A stretch of DNA of 64,000 nucleotides from CAVRXQ01 sp963838845 (GTDB taxonomy: Bacteria; Actinomycetota; Acidimicrobiia; Acidimicrobiales; Bog-793): the NCBI GenBank assembly GCA_963838845.1, contig CAWISR010000002.1, positions 310,001 through 374,000 on the forward strand, read 5' to 3'. How positions within the stretch are numbered: the stretch's first letter is position 1; every line of letters starts with the position of its first letter. A program made the translations under genes and the position numbers. Under the pieces are notes generated by a model. That model worked only from the letters and a program-made list of their open reading frames with translations. It was not told the DNA's origin and ran no database searches. This document shows, one piece after another, positions 34,867 to 43,171 of the stretch.

Positions 34867-36018
34867 GTGCACGTCGCGGCGTTCGTCCTCGGCATCCTCC
34901 TCATCGTCATCACCTGGGGCGGGGTGATCGCCGTCTTCGTGGTCCCGCGCGGACGCTCCCTCTTCCAGCGCCTGCCGTCTCGGTTGATCTTCACCGTCTA
35001 CCGGTTGTTCGTCTGGGGAAGCCACCTCTTTCGGAAGTTCCGCAACAAAGACGGCCTGCTCGCCGCGGCGGGCGCGATCGCGCTCGTCGTGCAACTGCTC
35101 TCGTTTCTCACCGCCTTCATGTTCGGCTACGCGCTGGCGTTGATCCCCTGGGCGCACAGCTTCTCGCTCGCCATCCGCGAGTCGGCGGCGGCGCTGTTCA
35201 TCGTCGGGATCGCCGACTTCACGAGGCATACGAACGAATACCTGATCGTCTTCGCGGCGGTGAGCGGCGCGGTCTCGATCGCGATCCAAATCGGCTACCT
35301 GCCCGTCATCTACCAGAGTTTCTCTCGGCGCGAGTCGCTCGTGACGATGATGGAGGCCCGCGCCGGCGTTCCGGCGTGGGGGCCGGAGGTCCTGATCCGC
35401 GCCGAACTCGTCGGGACCCGCGACGCGCTGCCCGATTTCTACAAGGAATGGGAGCTGTGGTCGGCCGACGTGGCGGAAAGCCATAGCACCTACCCGGTGC
35501 TGAACCTGTTCCGTTCGCCGCGGCCGGGGTTCTCCTGGATGCTCTCTCTGTTAGCGGTGATGGACGCCTGCGCGCTGCATCTTTCGCTCGCGCCGACCCA
35601 GGCGCCGAGCGAGGCGCGGCTGTGTTTGCGCATGGGGTTCAGCGCGCTCCGCCGCATCGCGAAGACGCTCGGGTGGTCCTTCAACATCGACCCGAAACCC
35701 GACGACCCGATCGATCTCACCTTCGACGACTTCGCGCAGGCGGTCGAACAGCTCCGCGACGTCGGATTCCCGATCGAGCGCGAGGCGAGCGACGCATGGC
35801 CTCACTTCCACGGCTGGCGGGTGAACTACGAGGCCCTCGGCTACCGCTTCGCCGACTTCCTCGTCACCCCGCACGCGCCGTGGACGGGGCCGCGCAAGCA
35901 CCTTCCCGCCTCGCTCGCTCCACCGGAGCGTCCGCCGCACCGCGAGCCGACCGGCGAGATCCACTCCGACACGCGCTTTCGGCCGCGACCCGGCGGGGAG
36001 TCGACGCCTACGCCTTGA
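34867..36018 (+). CDS. Membrane protein resembling a two-TM potassium-channel module
   Basis: This is a 383-residue protein: one N-terminal hydrophobic helix, a basic loop, then three hydrophobic segments around residues 70-145, and a soluble C-terminal half. The layout TM - short pore-like loop - TM followed by YLPVIYQSFSRRESLVTMMEARAG matches actinobacterial proteins annotated as channel-like. The loop reads LFIVGIADF where a potassium channel has TVGYGD, so the filter is degenerate. Start GTG at 34867, behind the hairpin cluster. The function is unproven. It overlaps the 3' end of the MurT-GatD gene by 11 bases. Confidence 0.7.
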   Translation: MHVAAFVLGILLIVITWGGVIAVFVVPRGRSLFQRLPSRLIFTVYRLFVWGSHLFRKFRNKDGLLAAAGAIALVVQLLSFLTAFMFGYALALIPWAHSFSLAIRESAAALFIVGIADFTRHTNEYLIVFAAVSGAVSIAIQIGYLPVIYQSFSRRESLVTMMEARAGVPAWGPEVLIRAELVGTRDALPDFYKEWELWSADVAESHSTYPVLNLFRSPRPGFSWMLSLLAVMDACALHLSLAPTQAPSEARLCLRMGFSALRRIAKTLGWSFNIDPKPDDPIDLTFDDFAQAVEQLRDVGFPIEREASDAWPHFHGWRVNYEALGYRFADFLVTPHAPWTGPRKHLPASLAPPERPPHREPTGEIHSDTRFRPRPGGESTPTP

Positions 36019-38059
36019 GCCGCGCCCTCGAAAGACGCGCCCGCCGCAGCGCCTCCTCCTCTTCGTCGTCGAGCGGCGAGAGCGACGATCCCGTGGCGAG
36101 CGACAGCAGCAAGTCGGCGAAGGCCGGGTTCCTCGCCAGCACCGGTCCGTGCAGGTAAGTGGCGAACACCCGTCCCTGCACGGCGCCGTCGACGCGCCCA
36201 AAGCCGTTGCCGACGCCGGAGCGAACCGCGCCGAGTGGGCGCGCCGCGACACCGAGGCGCGTGCGGGCCTGGTGGTTCTCGAAGCCGGTCAGGCGACCCG
36301 GCCCCATCGGCCAGGACGCTTCCGCGTCGACATCAGTGACCACCTCACCGACCGCCCGGCGCTCGTTCGTGTGCAGCGTCTCGGCGTCGATCAAGCCGAC
36401 GCCGCGGGTCACCCCTTTTGCGCCGGGGAAGGAGGTGCCGAGTATCTGGAAGCCGGCACACACCGCGAGCACCGTCGCGCCCCGATCGACAGCGCGCTGC
36501 AGGGATCCTTCCGCCAGCACCCTCGCCGAGTGCACCTGCGGCCCGTCCTCGCCGCCGCCCAAGAGGTAGAGGTCTCCGCCTTCGGGGAGCGGCTCGTCGG
36601 ATCTCGCGAGGACGAGCTCGGCTGAGATTCCGCGCCAGCGCGCCCGGTTCGCGAGCACGCGCCCGTTTCCGGCGTCGCCGTACGTGCCGAGCAGGTCCGG
36701 GTGGACGACGACCACCGACAGCGCCGAGTCACCATGCCGCCGCATCCGCACCGAGGTCGCCTCGCGCACCGCGGCGAGCACTTTTGCGCCCCCGGGCCGC
36801 GGTGCGCGTCGGAGGTCACGCCGGAGATCCTGGAACGCCGTGTAGTTGCCGACGTAGTCCACCTCGCCCTCGCCGGCGACCCGCAGCGCGTCGATCTGGT
36901 CGGCGACGCTCGCGTGCGAAAGCTCGGCGTGACGCAGACGGACCGCGAGGTCGAGGTGGCGCTCGCCGGTCGCGACGACAAAACGCGGTTGCAGCCGTTC
37001 GAACTCGACGTCCCAGAGCCACGAGGGATCGCGGCCGTCGGCGAGGCGGGCGTTGATTCCGACGACGAGCGGCTCGTCGCCTGCTTCCAAGAGTGCGACC
37101 AGTTCCGCCCAGCCGGCGGGGTTCTTGGCGAGCAGCAAACGGACGGCGGCGCCACCGCGGCGCACGGTCGCATAGCGATCCGCGACGGTGTCGATGACCT
37201 TTTCCGCCGCGAGCGCGTCCGCGATGTCGACGCCGAGCGCGTTTGCGGCGAGCGCGGCGAGCGCGGCGTTGGCGAGGTTGAAACGGCCCGGGAGCGAGAG
37301 CGAGATCTCGTACGACGTGCCATCTGAGAGCACGAGACGATCGTCGTCGACGACGGCATCCGGTCGCGGACGCCGGAAGCCACATTCGCACCACCACCCC
37401 TCGGAACTCGCGCTCGGTTCCTCGGACGCGAAGTGCAGCCGCGAGTCGCAGATCGGGCAGTGGTAAGCGTCGTCGTGCCAGACGCCGCCCGCCGCGACCC
37501 ACACGACCTTTCGTGCGTCGCGAGCCGCGAAGACGACGAGGGGGTCGTCGGCGTTCGCGACCACGGTGGCGACGGTCCGACTGAGGACTTCAAGCCAGCG
37601 CTGCGCGACCATGCGGACCTCGCTCATGCGATCGAGTTGGTCGCGCGACACGTTCAACGCGACGACGACAGCGGGATTCAGCGCGGCTTCGGCGACGCCG
37701 AGGTAGCGCTCGTCGACCTCGAGGACCGCCGGCGCTCCGGGAGCGGCGTCGGCGAGCGCGGCGACGAGTCCCGCGGGCAGGTTCGCGCCGGCGGAATTCG
37801 TGGCGATGCGGTCGCTGCCGAGCGCCTCGCCGATCAGTCGGGTCGTCGTCGTCTTGCCGTTTGTCCCGGTGACGAGGATCACGGTGCGGCCCGCACCAAG
37901 GCGGGCGAGCAGGTCGGGGGTGAAGAGGAGCCCGATCCGCCCGCCGATGGTCGATCCCGCGCCGATCCCCGTCGCGCGCGACGCCCGGGACGCCGCCCGC
38001 ACGACGGCCGAAGCGGCCTTCACCCGCCAGCCGGGCGCGGTCAAGACGTCATCGTCCAT
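36008..38059 (-). CDS. murT-gatD: Fused lipid II isoglutaminyl synthase (MurT ligase + GatD amidotransferase)
   Basis: It amidates D-glutamate of the peptidoglycan stem peptide to D-isoglutamine. Residues 1 to about 415 are MurT: Mur-ligase P-loop GTNGKTTT (65-72), a four-cysteine zinc ribbon (C201, C204, C224, C226), and the Asp following SWLW (D350) thought to complete the amidotransferase triad. Residues from about 445 are GatD, a class I glutaminase: HPDLLGTYGDAGN, nucleophile C534 in VCAGFQ and H637 in TYLHGPVLA. In other Gram-positives these are two proteins. The ATG at 38059 gives 683 residues. A lost stop between two genes cannot be excluded. Confidence 0.88.
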   Translation of the reverse strand: MDDDVLTAPGWRVKAASAVVRAASRASRATGIGAGSTIGGRIGLLFTPDLLARLGAGRTVILVTGTNGKTTTTRLIGEALGSDRIATNSAGANLPAGLVAALADAAPGAPAVLEVDERYLGVAEAALNPAVVVALNVSRDQLDRMSEVRMVAQRWLEVLSRTVATVVANADDPLVVFAARDARKVVWVAAGGVWHDDAYHCPICDSRLHFASEEPSASSEGWWCECGFRRPRPDAVVDDDRLVLSDGTSYEISLSLPGRFNLANAALAALAANALGVDIADALAAEKVIDTVADRYATVRRGGAAVRLLLAKNPAGWAELVALLEAGDEPLVVGINARLADGRDPSWLWDVEFERLQPRFVVATGERHLDLAVRLRHAELSHASVADQIDALRVAGEGEVDYVGNYTAFQDLRRDLRRAPRPGGAKVLAAVREATSVRMRRHGDSALSVVVVHPDLLGTYGDAGNGRVLANRARWRGISAELVLARSDEPLPEGGDLYLLGGGEDGPQVHSARVLAEGSLQRAVDRGATVLAVCAGFQILGTSFPGAKGVTRGVGLIDAETLHTNERRAVGEVVTDVDAEASWPMGPGRLTGFENHQARTRLGVAARPLGAVRSGVGNGFGRVDGAVQGRVFATYLHGPVLARNPAFADLLLSLATGSSLSPLDDEEEEALRRARLSRARLKA

Positions 38060-38129
38060 CGCGTCGACGCTATCGAGGCGTTCCGGGGGAACGAGTGTCC
38101 GCCGCCCGCTCGACGCGAAGACCCGTAAC

Positions 38130-38510
38130 ATGCGGCTCGATGGAGACGCGCGCTTGAGCGGTGACACGTCCTCCCGGCCGCCGCGCGAGGTCGGCGTCGT
38201 GGAGGCCACCGCGCTGTTGCGCGATGGCGGCGTGCTGCTCGACGTGCGGGAGCCAGAGGAAACCGCCTCCGGCCATGCCGAATCGGCGGTGACGATTCCC
38301 CTCGGGGAACTTGGCGAGCGTCTCGGTGAGCTGTCGTGCGATGCCACGATCGTCGTCGTCTGTCGCACCGGCAATCGGTCGTCGGTCGCGGCGAGTGCCC
38401 TGAACGCGTCCGGATTTGACGCGGTCAACCTCGTTGGCGGCATGCTCGCCTGGCAGGACGCCGGACTTCCGATCGCGAGCGACGGCGGTGGTGGAGGGGT
38501 CGTCCTCTAG
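38130..38510 (+). CDS. Rhodanese-like domain protein
   Basis: This is a single-domain sulfurtransferase of about 126 residues. VLLDVREPEETASGHAESAVTIPLGEL and the active-site loop VVCRTGNRSSVAA carry the catalytic cysteine, and NLVGGMLAWQDAGLPI closes the domain. It ends with a glycine-rich tail. The ATG at 38130 is used; a TTG at 38154 preceded by GGAG is an alternative. It is divergent from murT-gatD and 50 bases ahead of the tldD gene. Confidence 0.85.
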   Translation: MRLDGDARLSGDTSSRPPREVGVVEATALLRDGGVLLDVREPEETASGHAESAVTIPLGELGERLGELSCDATIVVVCRTGNRSSVAASALNASGFDAVNLVGGMLAWQDAGLPIASDGGGGGVVL

Positions 38511-38560
38511 ACGAGAGTTGGAATAGGGTCGACTGGTCTCGGTTCGATCCCGGAGGTGTC

Positions 38561-40066
38561 GTGTCCAACAACGATGAATTCGCGCCGTTACCGCTCGACG
38601 CACTGCGGTCCGCCGCGCTGTCGCGCGCGAGCGAGCTCGGATGCGATCGGGCGGAGTTGCGTGTCGAGCAGCTACGTACCCAGATCGTCGCGTTGCGAGA
38701 TGCGCGTGTCGAGGGGACCGTCGACGATCGCTCGGTCGGCATGGGTTTGCGGGTGATCAAAGACGGCTCGATCGGTTTCGCGGCGACGGTCGCGTTGAGT
38801 CCTGACGACGCGAAAGGACTCGGTGACGCCGCCGTTGAAGCGGCACGCGTCACGGCGCTCGCGGGGGGCGAACGATTCGAGCTCGCGGACGAGCCTTCGC
38901 ACGGTTCTTCGACGTGGGTCGCGCCCCACAAGATCGATCCGACCGCGGTGCCGCTCGCGGACAAGGTTGCCTGCCTCGAGTCGTGGAGCGCCGACCTCCT
39001 CGCCGCCGATGGCGTCGACCACGTCACGGCGACGCTGATGGCGGTCGCCGAGGACAAGTACTACGCCGACACCGAGAACACCGTCTCGACCCAAAGACGC
39101 GTCCGCGTCCATCCGAGCATCGAGGCGCTCGCGGTCGGTGACGAGCAGACCGGGTTCGAGACGATGCGCACCGTCTCGCCACCGGTCGGGCGCGGCTACG
39201 AGTATTTGGACGGCGACGGCTGGGACTTTGAAACCGAACTCAACCGCATCCCCGGGTATCTGGCGGAGAAGTTGCGGGCACCATCGGTCGAGCCCGGCGC
39301 GTACGACCTCGTGATCGACCCGACGAACCTTTGGCTCACGATTCACGAGTCGGTCGGCCACGCGACCGAGCTCGACCGCGCACTCGGTTACGAAGCGGCG
39401 TACGCGGGGACGTCGTTCGCGACGTTCGACAAGTTGGGCTCGCTCAAATACGGCTCGGAGCTGATGAACATCACCGGCGACCGCATCGCGCCGTACGGGC
39501 TCGCCTCTGTCGCGTACGACGACGAAGGCGTCGCAGCGCAAAGCTTCGACCTGGTCAAATCCGGCGTTCTCGTCGGTTACCAGCTCGACCGCAGGATCGC
39601 GAAACGCCAAGGGTTCCCACGTTCGAACGGCTGCGCGTACGCGGATTCGCCGTTGAACGTGCCGCTGCAGCGGATGGCGAACGTCTCTTTGCGACCGTCT
39701 GCCGCCTCCGGGCCCTCGACCGAGGAGCTCATCTCGTCGGTCGAGCGCGGGATCTACATCGTCGGCGACAAGAGCTGGTCGATCGACATGCAGCGGTACA
39801 ACTTCCAGTTCACCGGCCAGCGCTTTTTCAAGATCGAGAACGGCCGCATCACCGGTCAGCTCCGTGACGTCGCGTATCAGGCGACGACGACGGACTTCTG
39901 GGGTTCGCTCGCCGCCCTCGGCGGGGAGTCGACCTACCTGCTCTGCGGCGCGTTCAACTGCGGCAAGGGCCAGCCCGGCCAGGTCGCGCCGGTGAGCCAC
40001 GGCTGCCCGAGCGCCGTCTTCGAGGGCGTGCGCATCTTGAACACCCGATCGGAGGCCGGGCGATGA
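38561..40066 (+). CDS. tldD: TldD-family metalloprotease subunit
   Basis: This is the catalytic subunit of the TldD/TldE heterodimeric zinc protease, which trims unfolded peptides and matures some ribosomally made peptides. The zinc motif HESVGH occupies residues 262-267 (HEXXXH) and the following GYEAAYAGTSFAT is characteristic, as is the C-terminal CGKGQPGQVAPVSHGCP. The length of 501 residues is normal. The GTG start at 38561 has a GGAGG site. It is coupled to tldE by an ATGA overlap. No RiPP precursor is evident nearby. Confidence 0.94.
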   Translation: MSNNDEFAPLPLDALRSAALSRASELGCDRAELRVEQLRTQIVALRDARVEGTVDDRSVGMGLRVIKDGSIGFAATVALSPDDAKGLGDAAVEAARVTALAGGERFELADEPSHGSSTWVAPHKIDPTAVPLADKVACLESWSADLLAADGVDHVTATLMAVAEDKYYADTENTVSTQRRVRVHPSIEALAVGDEQTGFETMRTVSPPVGRGYEYLDGDGWDFETELNRIPGYLAEKLRAPSVEPGAYDLVIDPTNLWLTIHESVGHATELDRALGYEAAYAGTSFATFDKLGSLKYGSELMNITGDRIAPYGLASVAYDDEGVAAQSFDLVKSGVLVGYQLDRRIAKRQGFPRSNGCAYADSPLNVPLQRMANVSLRPSAASGPSTEELISSVERGIYIVGDKSWSIDMQRYNFQFTGQRFFKIENGRITGQLRDVAYQATTTDFWGSLAALGGESTYLLCGAFNCGKGQPGQVAPVSHGCPSAVFEGVRILNTRSEAGR

Positions 40067-41457
40067 CCGGACCCACAGGACTCGCCCCCGCGACAGAGCT
40101 CGTCGAGCGCGCGCTCGGCGCCTCGTCGTCGGATGGCTGCGTCGTCATCGTCGAGGACGTCGTCGACGCGAACGTCCGGTTCGCGAACAACACGACGACG
40201 ACGAACGGCGTACGCCGCGATCGGCGCGTGAGCGTCGTCGCGATGCGCGGCGAAGGGGAGGATTCACGAGTCGGTGTCGCCTCGACGAGCGGCGCGGGCG
40301 AAATCGAAGCTCTCGTCGCGCAGGCCGAGAATGATGCTCGAGACGCGCAGCCGGCGGACGACGCGTCGCCGCTCGAGAACGGCGGAGAAGACGCCGACTT
40401 CGCGGGCGCGGTGGGTGAGACGGACCTTTCGATTTTCTCGTCGGTGCTCGCCGAACTCGCCGATGCCTTCCAGGCGGCGCGCGTCGGCGGTCGGGTGATC
40501 TCGGGGTTCGCCATCCACGAGGTGCGCACGATCTCGCTCGGCTCGTCCGCCGGGACGCGCCGACGTTTCGTGCAACCGACGGGATCATTCGAACTCGTCG
40601 AGCGAACCGCGGACGGGTCCGCGTCGACATGGGCGGGGATCGGCACGCCCGATTACGCCGACGTCGCGCTTTCCGCTCTCGACGCGAAGCTCTCCGGACG
40701 GCTTGCGGTCGCAAAGCGCAAGGTCGACCTTCCCGCGGGCCGCTACGAGGTGATCCTGCCCGGCGACGCCGTCGCCGATCTCGTCTTGGAGTTCGAGTTC
40801 GCGGCGAGCGGTCGTGAAGCCGAAGACGGGGGCACGGTCTTTTCGGGACAATCCGGTGGCACGCGCGTCGGTGAGCGGCTCACCGAGGTGCCCTTCGATC
40901 TCTACGGCGATCCGCGCGCGCCGCGTCTTGAGTGCCCGGACTTCGTCATTGCGACCTCTTCGGGGCCCGACACATCGGTCTTTGACAACGGCGTGCGCTT
41001 CGACAGGGTGGACTGGCTGCAGGACGGCTCACTCGAGCACCTGCGCTACCACCGCGCCGGGGCGCGCCGCTCGAACGTCGCGTTCGCACCGGCGGTCGAC
41101 AACACGATCTTGAACCTTCCCGGTGCCGAGGCGTCCCTCGACGATCTCGTCTCACGCACCGAGCGCGGCCTGCTCCTCACGTGCCTGTGGTACATCCGCG
41201 AAGTCGACCGTTCGAACCTGCTCGTGACCGGGCTCACCCGCGACGGCGTCTACCTCGTCGAGAAGGGAGAGATCGTCGGCGCCGTGAACAACTTCCGATT
41301 TAACGAGAGCCCACTCGACATGCTCGGCCGGACGATCGAGGCCGGACGCACCGAACGCGCCCTGTCGCGTGAGTGGCACGAGTGGGCAAACCGAACCGCA
41401 ATGCCGCCGCTTCGTGTCGCGGACTTCAACATGAGCTCGGTGAGCCAGGCAAGCTGA
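40063..41457 (+). CDS. tldE: TldE/PmbA-family protein
   Basis: This is the partner subunit of TldD, sharing the fold but lacking the zinc motif. It has 464 residues; the segments DARDAQPADDAS, RRFVQPTGSFELVERTADGSASTWAG, VILPGDAVADLVLEFEFA and the C-terminal NFRFNESPLDMLG belong to the PmbA family. The ATG at 40063 overlaps the tldD stop by four bases. The pair presumably acts as a soluble cytoplasmic protease. Confidence 0.92.
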   Translation: MTGPTGLAPATELVERALGASSSDGCVVIVEDVVDANVRFANNTTTTNGVRRDRRVSVVAMRGEGEDSRVGVASTSGAGEIEALVAQAENDARDAQPADDASPLENGGEDADFAGAVGETDLSIFSSVLAELADAFQAARVGGRVISGFAIHEVRTISLGSSAGTRRRFVQPTGSFELVERTADGSASTWAGIGTPDYADVALSALDAKLSGRLAVAKRKVDLPAGRYEVILPGDAVADLVLEFEFAASGREAEDGGTVFSGQSGGTRVGERLTEVPFDLYGDPRAPRLECPDFVIATSSGPDTSVFDNGVRFDRVDWLQDGSLEHLRYHRAGARRSNVAFAPAVDNTILNLPGAEASLDDLVSRTERGLLLTCLWYIREVDRSNLLVTGLTRDGVYLVEKGEIVGAVNNFRFNESPLDMLGRTIEAGRTERALSREWHEWANRTAMPPLRVADFNMSSVSQAS

Positions 41458-41515
41458 CGCGCCCACTCGCCGGGCTTTGCGCCAATTGTCCCCGAAACTC
41501 GGCGAGACTGTGCAC

Positions 41516-42982
41516 ATGAGCCCGGGGCCTGAACCGTCGGCGCGCGCTCGTCCCGCCCGCAGAAGAACGCGCATCGTCGCGACGATCGGACCGGCCTCCG
41601 ACGACGCCGAAACGCTGAAGAGCCTCGACGGAGCGGGAATGGACGTCGCCCGGGTTTCGCTTGCCCACGGCCCGACGTCGGCGGCAATCGAACGGATCCG
41701 TCGAGTTCGAGAGTTTGCGCCCGGCGTGGCGGTACTCGCCGACCTCCCGGGCCCGAAAATCCGCGCGACACCGTTTCCCGTCGGTGGTGTCGAAATCTCC
41801 GCCGGAAGCGAGATCCTGCTCGCGCCGGGCTCGGTGGCGACGACGAGCGACGCGACGCAAATCGGGGTCGGACTCGACGAAGCGGTTTCGGATCTGGCCG
41901 AGGGCGACCGCGTCGCGATCGGCGACGGCGGCGTCGTGCTGCTCGTTCAGGGGCGCAAGAACGGGGCGGTGGTCACCGTCGCGGTCGGTGGTGGGAGATT
42001 GCAGGGTCGTCCCGGGGTGACCGTTCCCTCGCACCGGCTGAGCCTGGACACCCCGACCGACGAGGATCTCGAACGCATCGGCGTGCTCGTGAAAGAGGGC
42101 GTCGAGATGATCGCGGTGTCGTTTGTCCGCGGACCGGATGACATGCGGCGCGCCCGGCAGGCGCTGAATGGCGACGACGCGATGCTCGTCTCGAAGATCG
42201 AGACTCCGGACGCCATTGAGCACCTCGAGGCGGTGCTTCGGGAATCCGATGCGGTGATGGTCGCCCGGGGCGATCTTGGAATGCGCGTCCACCTCGAGGA
42301 TGTCCCGCACCTACAGAAGCTCATCATCCGCACCGGGGTGCGCCTCGGCCTGCCCGTGATCACGGCCACCCAGATGCTCGAGTCGATGATCGAAGCGCCA
42401 CTTCCGACCCGAGCAGAGGTAACCGACGTGGCGAACGCGGTCTTGGACGGGACGAGTGCGGTGATGCTCTCTGGAGAGACCGCGATCGGAAAGGACCCGG
42501 TGCGCGTTGTCGAGACGATGGCGCGGATCGTGCTGCGCGCCGAGGAGGATTTCAACTACGTCGGCTGGGGAAGGAATCTTGCTCCTCAGGAGATCGCCGG
42601 ACCGCCCAGCTCGCCGGCGCACATCACCGCGGCGATCACCGGCGCGGCGTGGCGGGCGGCGTTGGAGCTCGACGCGGTGGCGATCGTCGCCTGCACGCGT
42701 TCCGGCGCGACGGCGCGTGCCATTTCCCGGTTCCGTCCGAAGATGCCGATCGTCGCGGTGACGACGACCGACCGCGTCCGTCGACAGCTCGCCGTGAGCT
42801 GGGGCGTCGAAGCGACCGTCGCATCGGAAACGGCGACGACCGACGACGTCATCCGCCAGGGCGTCACCGCGGCGGTCGCGATCGGTGCGGCGAAGAAGGG
42901 GGACATCGTCGTCGCCCTGGCGGGCTCGCCACTCGCCGAGGTCTCGGTTGCCGACACGCTGCAGGTGATCCGGGTCTCCTGA
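41516..42982 (+). CDS. pyk: Pyruvate kinase, predicted potassium-independent
   Basis: It transfers phosphate from PEP to ADP at the end of glycolysis. The 488-residue protein has RTRIVATIGPASD, the catalytic lysine in VSKIE, the MVARGDLGM signature and an LPVITATQMLESMI stretch. The potassium-site residues differ from the K+-dependent enzymes: RVSLAHG (46-52) replaces R-x-N-x-S-H-G, DL (76-77) replaces Asp-Thr, and K81 in GPKIR replaces the Glu of GPEIR. Lys at that place is the known mark of K+-independent enzymes. The ATG at 41516 was chosen; a GTG two codons earlier is possible. Confidence 0.93.
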   Translation: MSPGPEPSARARPARRRTRIVATIGPASDDAETLKSLDGAGMDVARVSLAHGPTSAAIERIRRVREFAPGVAVLADLPGPKIRATPFPVGGVEISAGSEILLAPGSVATTSDATQIGVGLDEAVSDLAEGDRVAIGDGGVVLLVQGRKNGAVVTVAVGGGRLQGRPGVTVPSHRLSLDTPTDEDLERIGVLVKEGVEMIAVSFVRGPDDMRRARQALNGDDAMLVSKIETPDAIEHLEAVLRESDAVMVARGDLGMRVHLEDVPHLQKLIIRTGVRLGLPVITATQMLESMIEAPLPTRAEVTDVANAVLDGTSAVMLSGETAIGKDPVRVVETMARIVLRAEEDFNYVGWGRNLAPQEIAGPPSSPAHITAAITGAAWRAALELDAVAIVACTRSGATARAISRFRPKMPIVAVTTTDRVRRQLAVSWGVEATVASETATTDDVIRQGVTAAVAIGAAKKGDIVVALAGSPLAEVSVADTLQVIRVS

Positions 42983-43171
42983 GTTCTCCCGGCTGTGAGC
43001 TCGCGCAAGCCCGCTCGGGGACGGCGGTTTGCCCTCCCCGCGTGACCTTGGTCCCTTCTTTGTGGGGTTTCCTCGGCGGACACTGGTTCTGACGATGCGA
43101 AATCGACGACTTAGCGCTCGCGGGCTCGAGGCTCGGACGCCTGCCGTCTCCATTCGCGAAAAGGAGTAGCG

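Noticed and set aside
38535..38560. tRNA T-arm-like GGTTCGATCCCGG before tldD
   Set aside because: No matching acceptor, D-arm or anticodon stem lies around it; it is the leader and ribosome site of the tldD gene.
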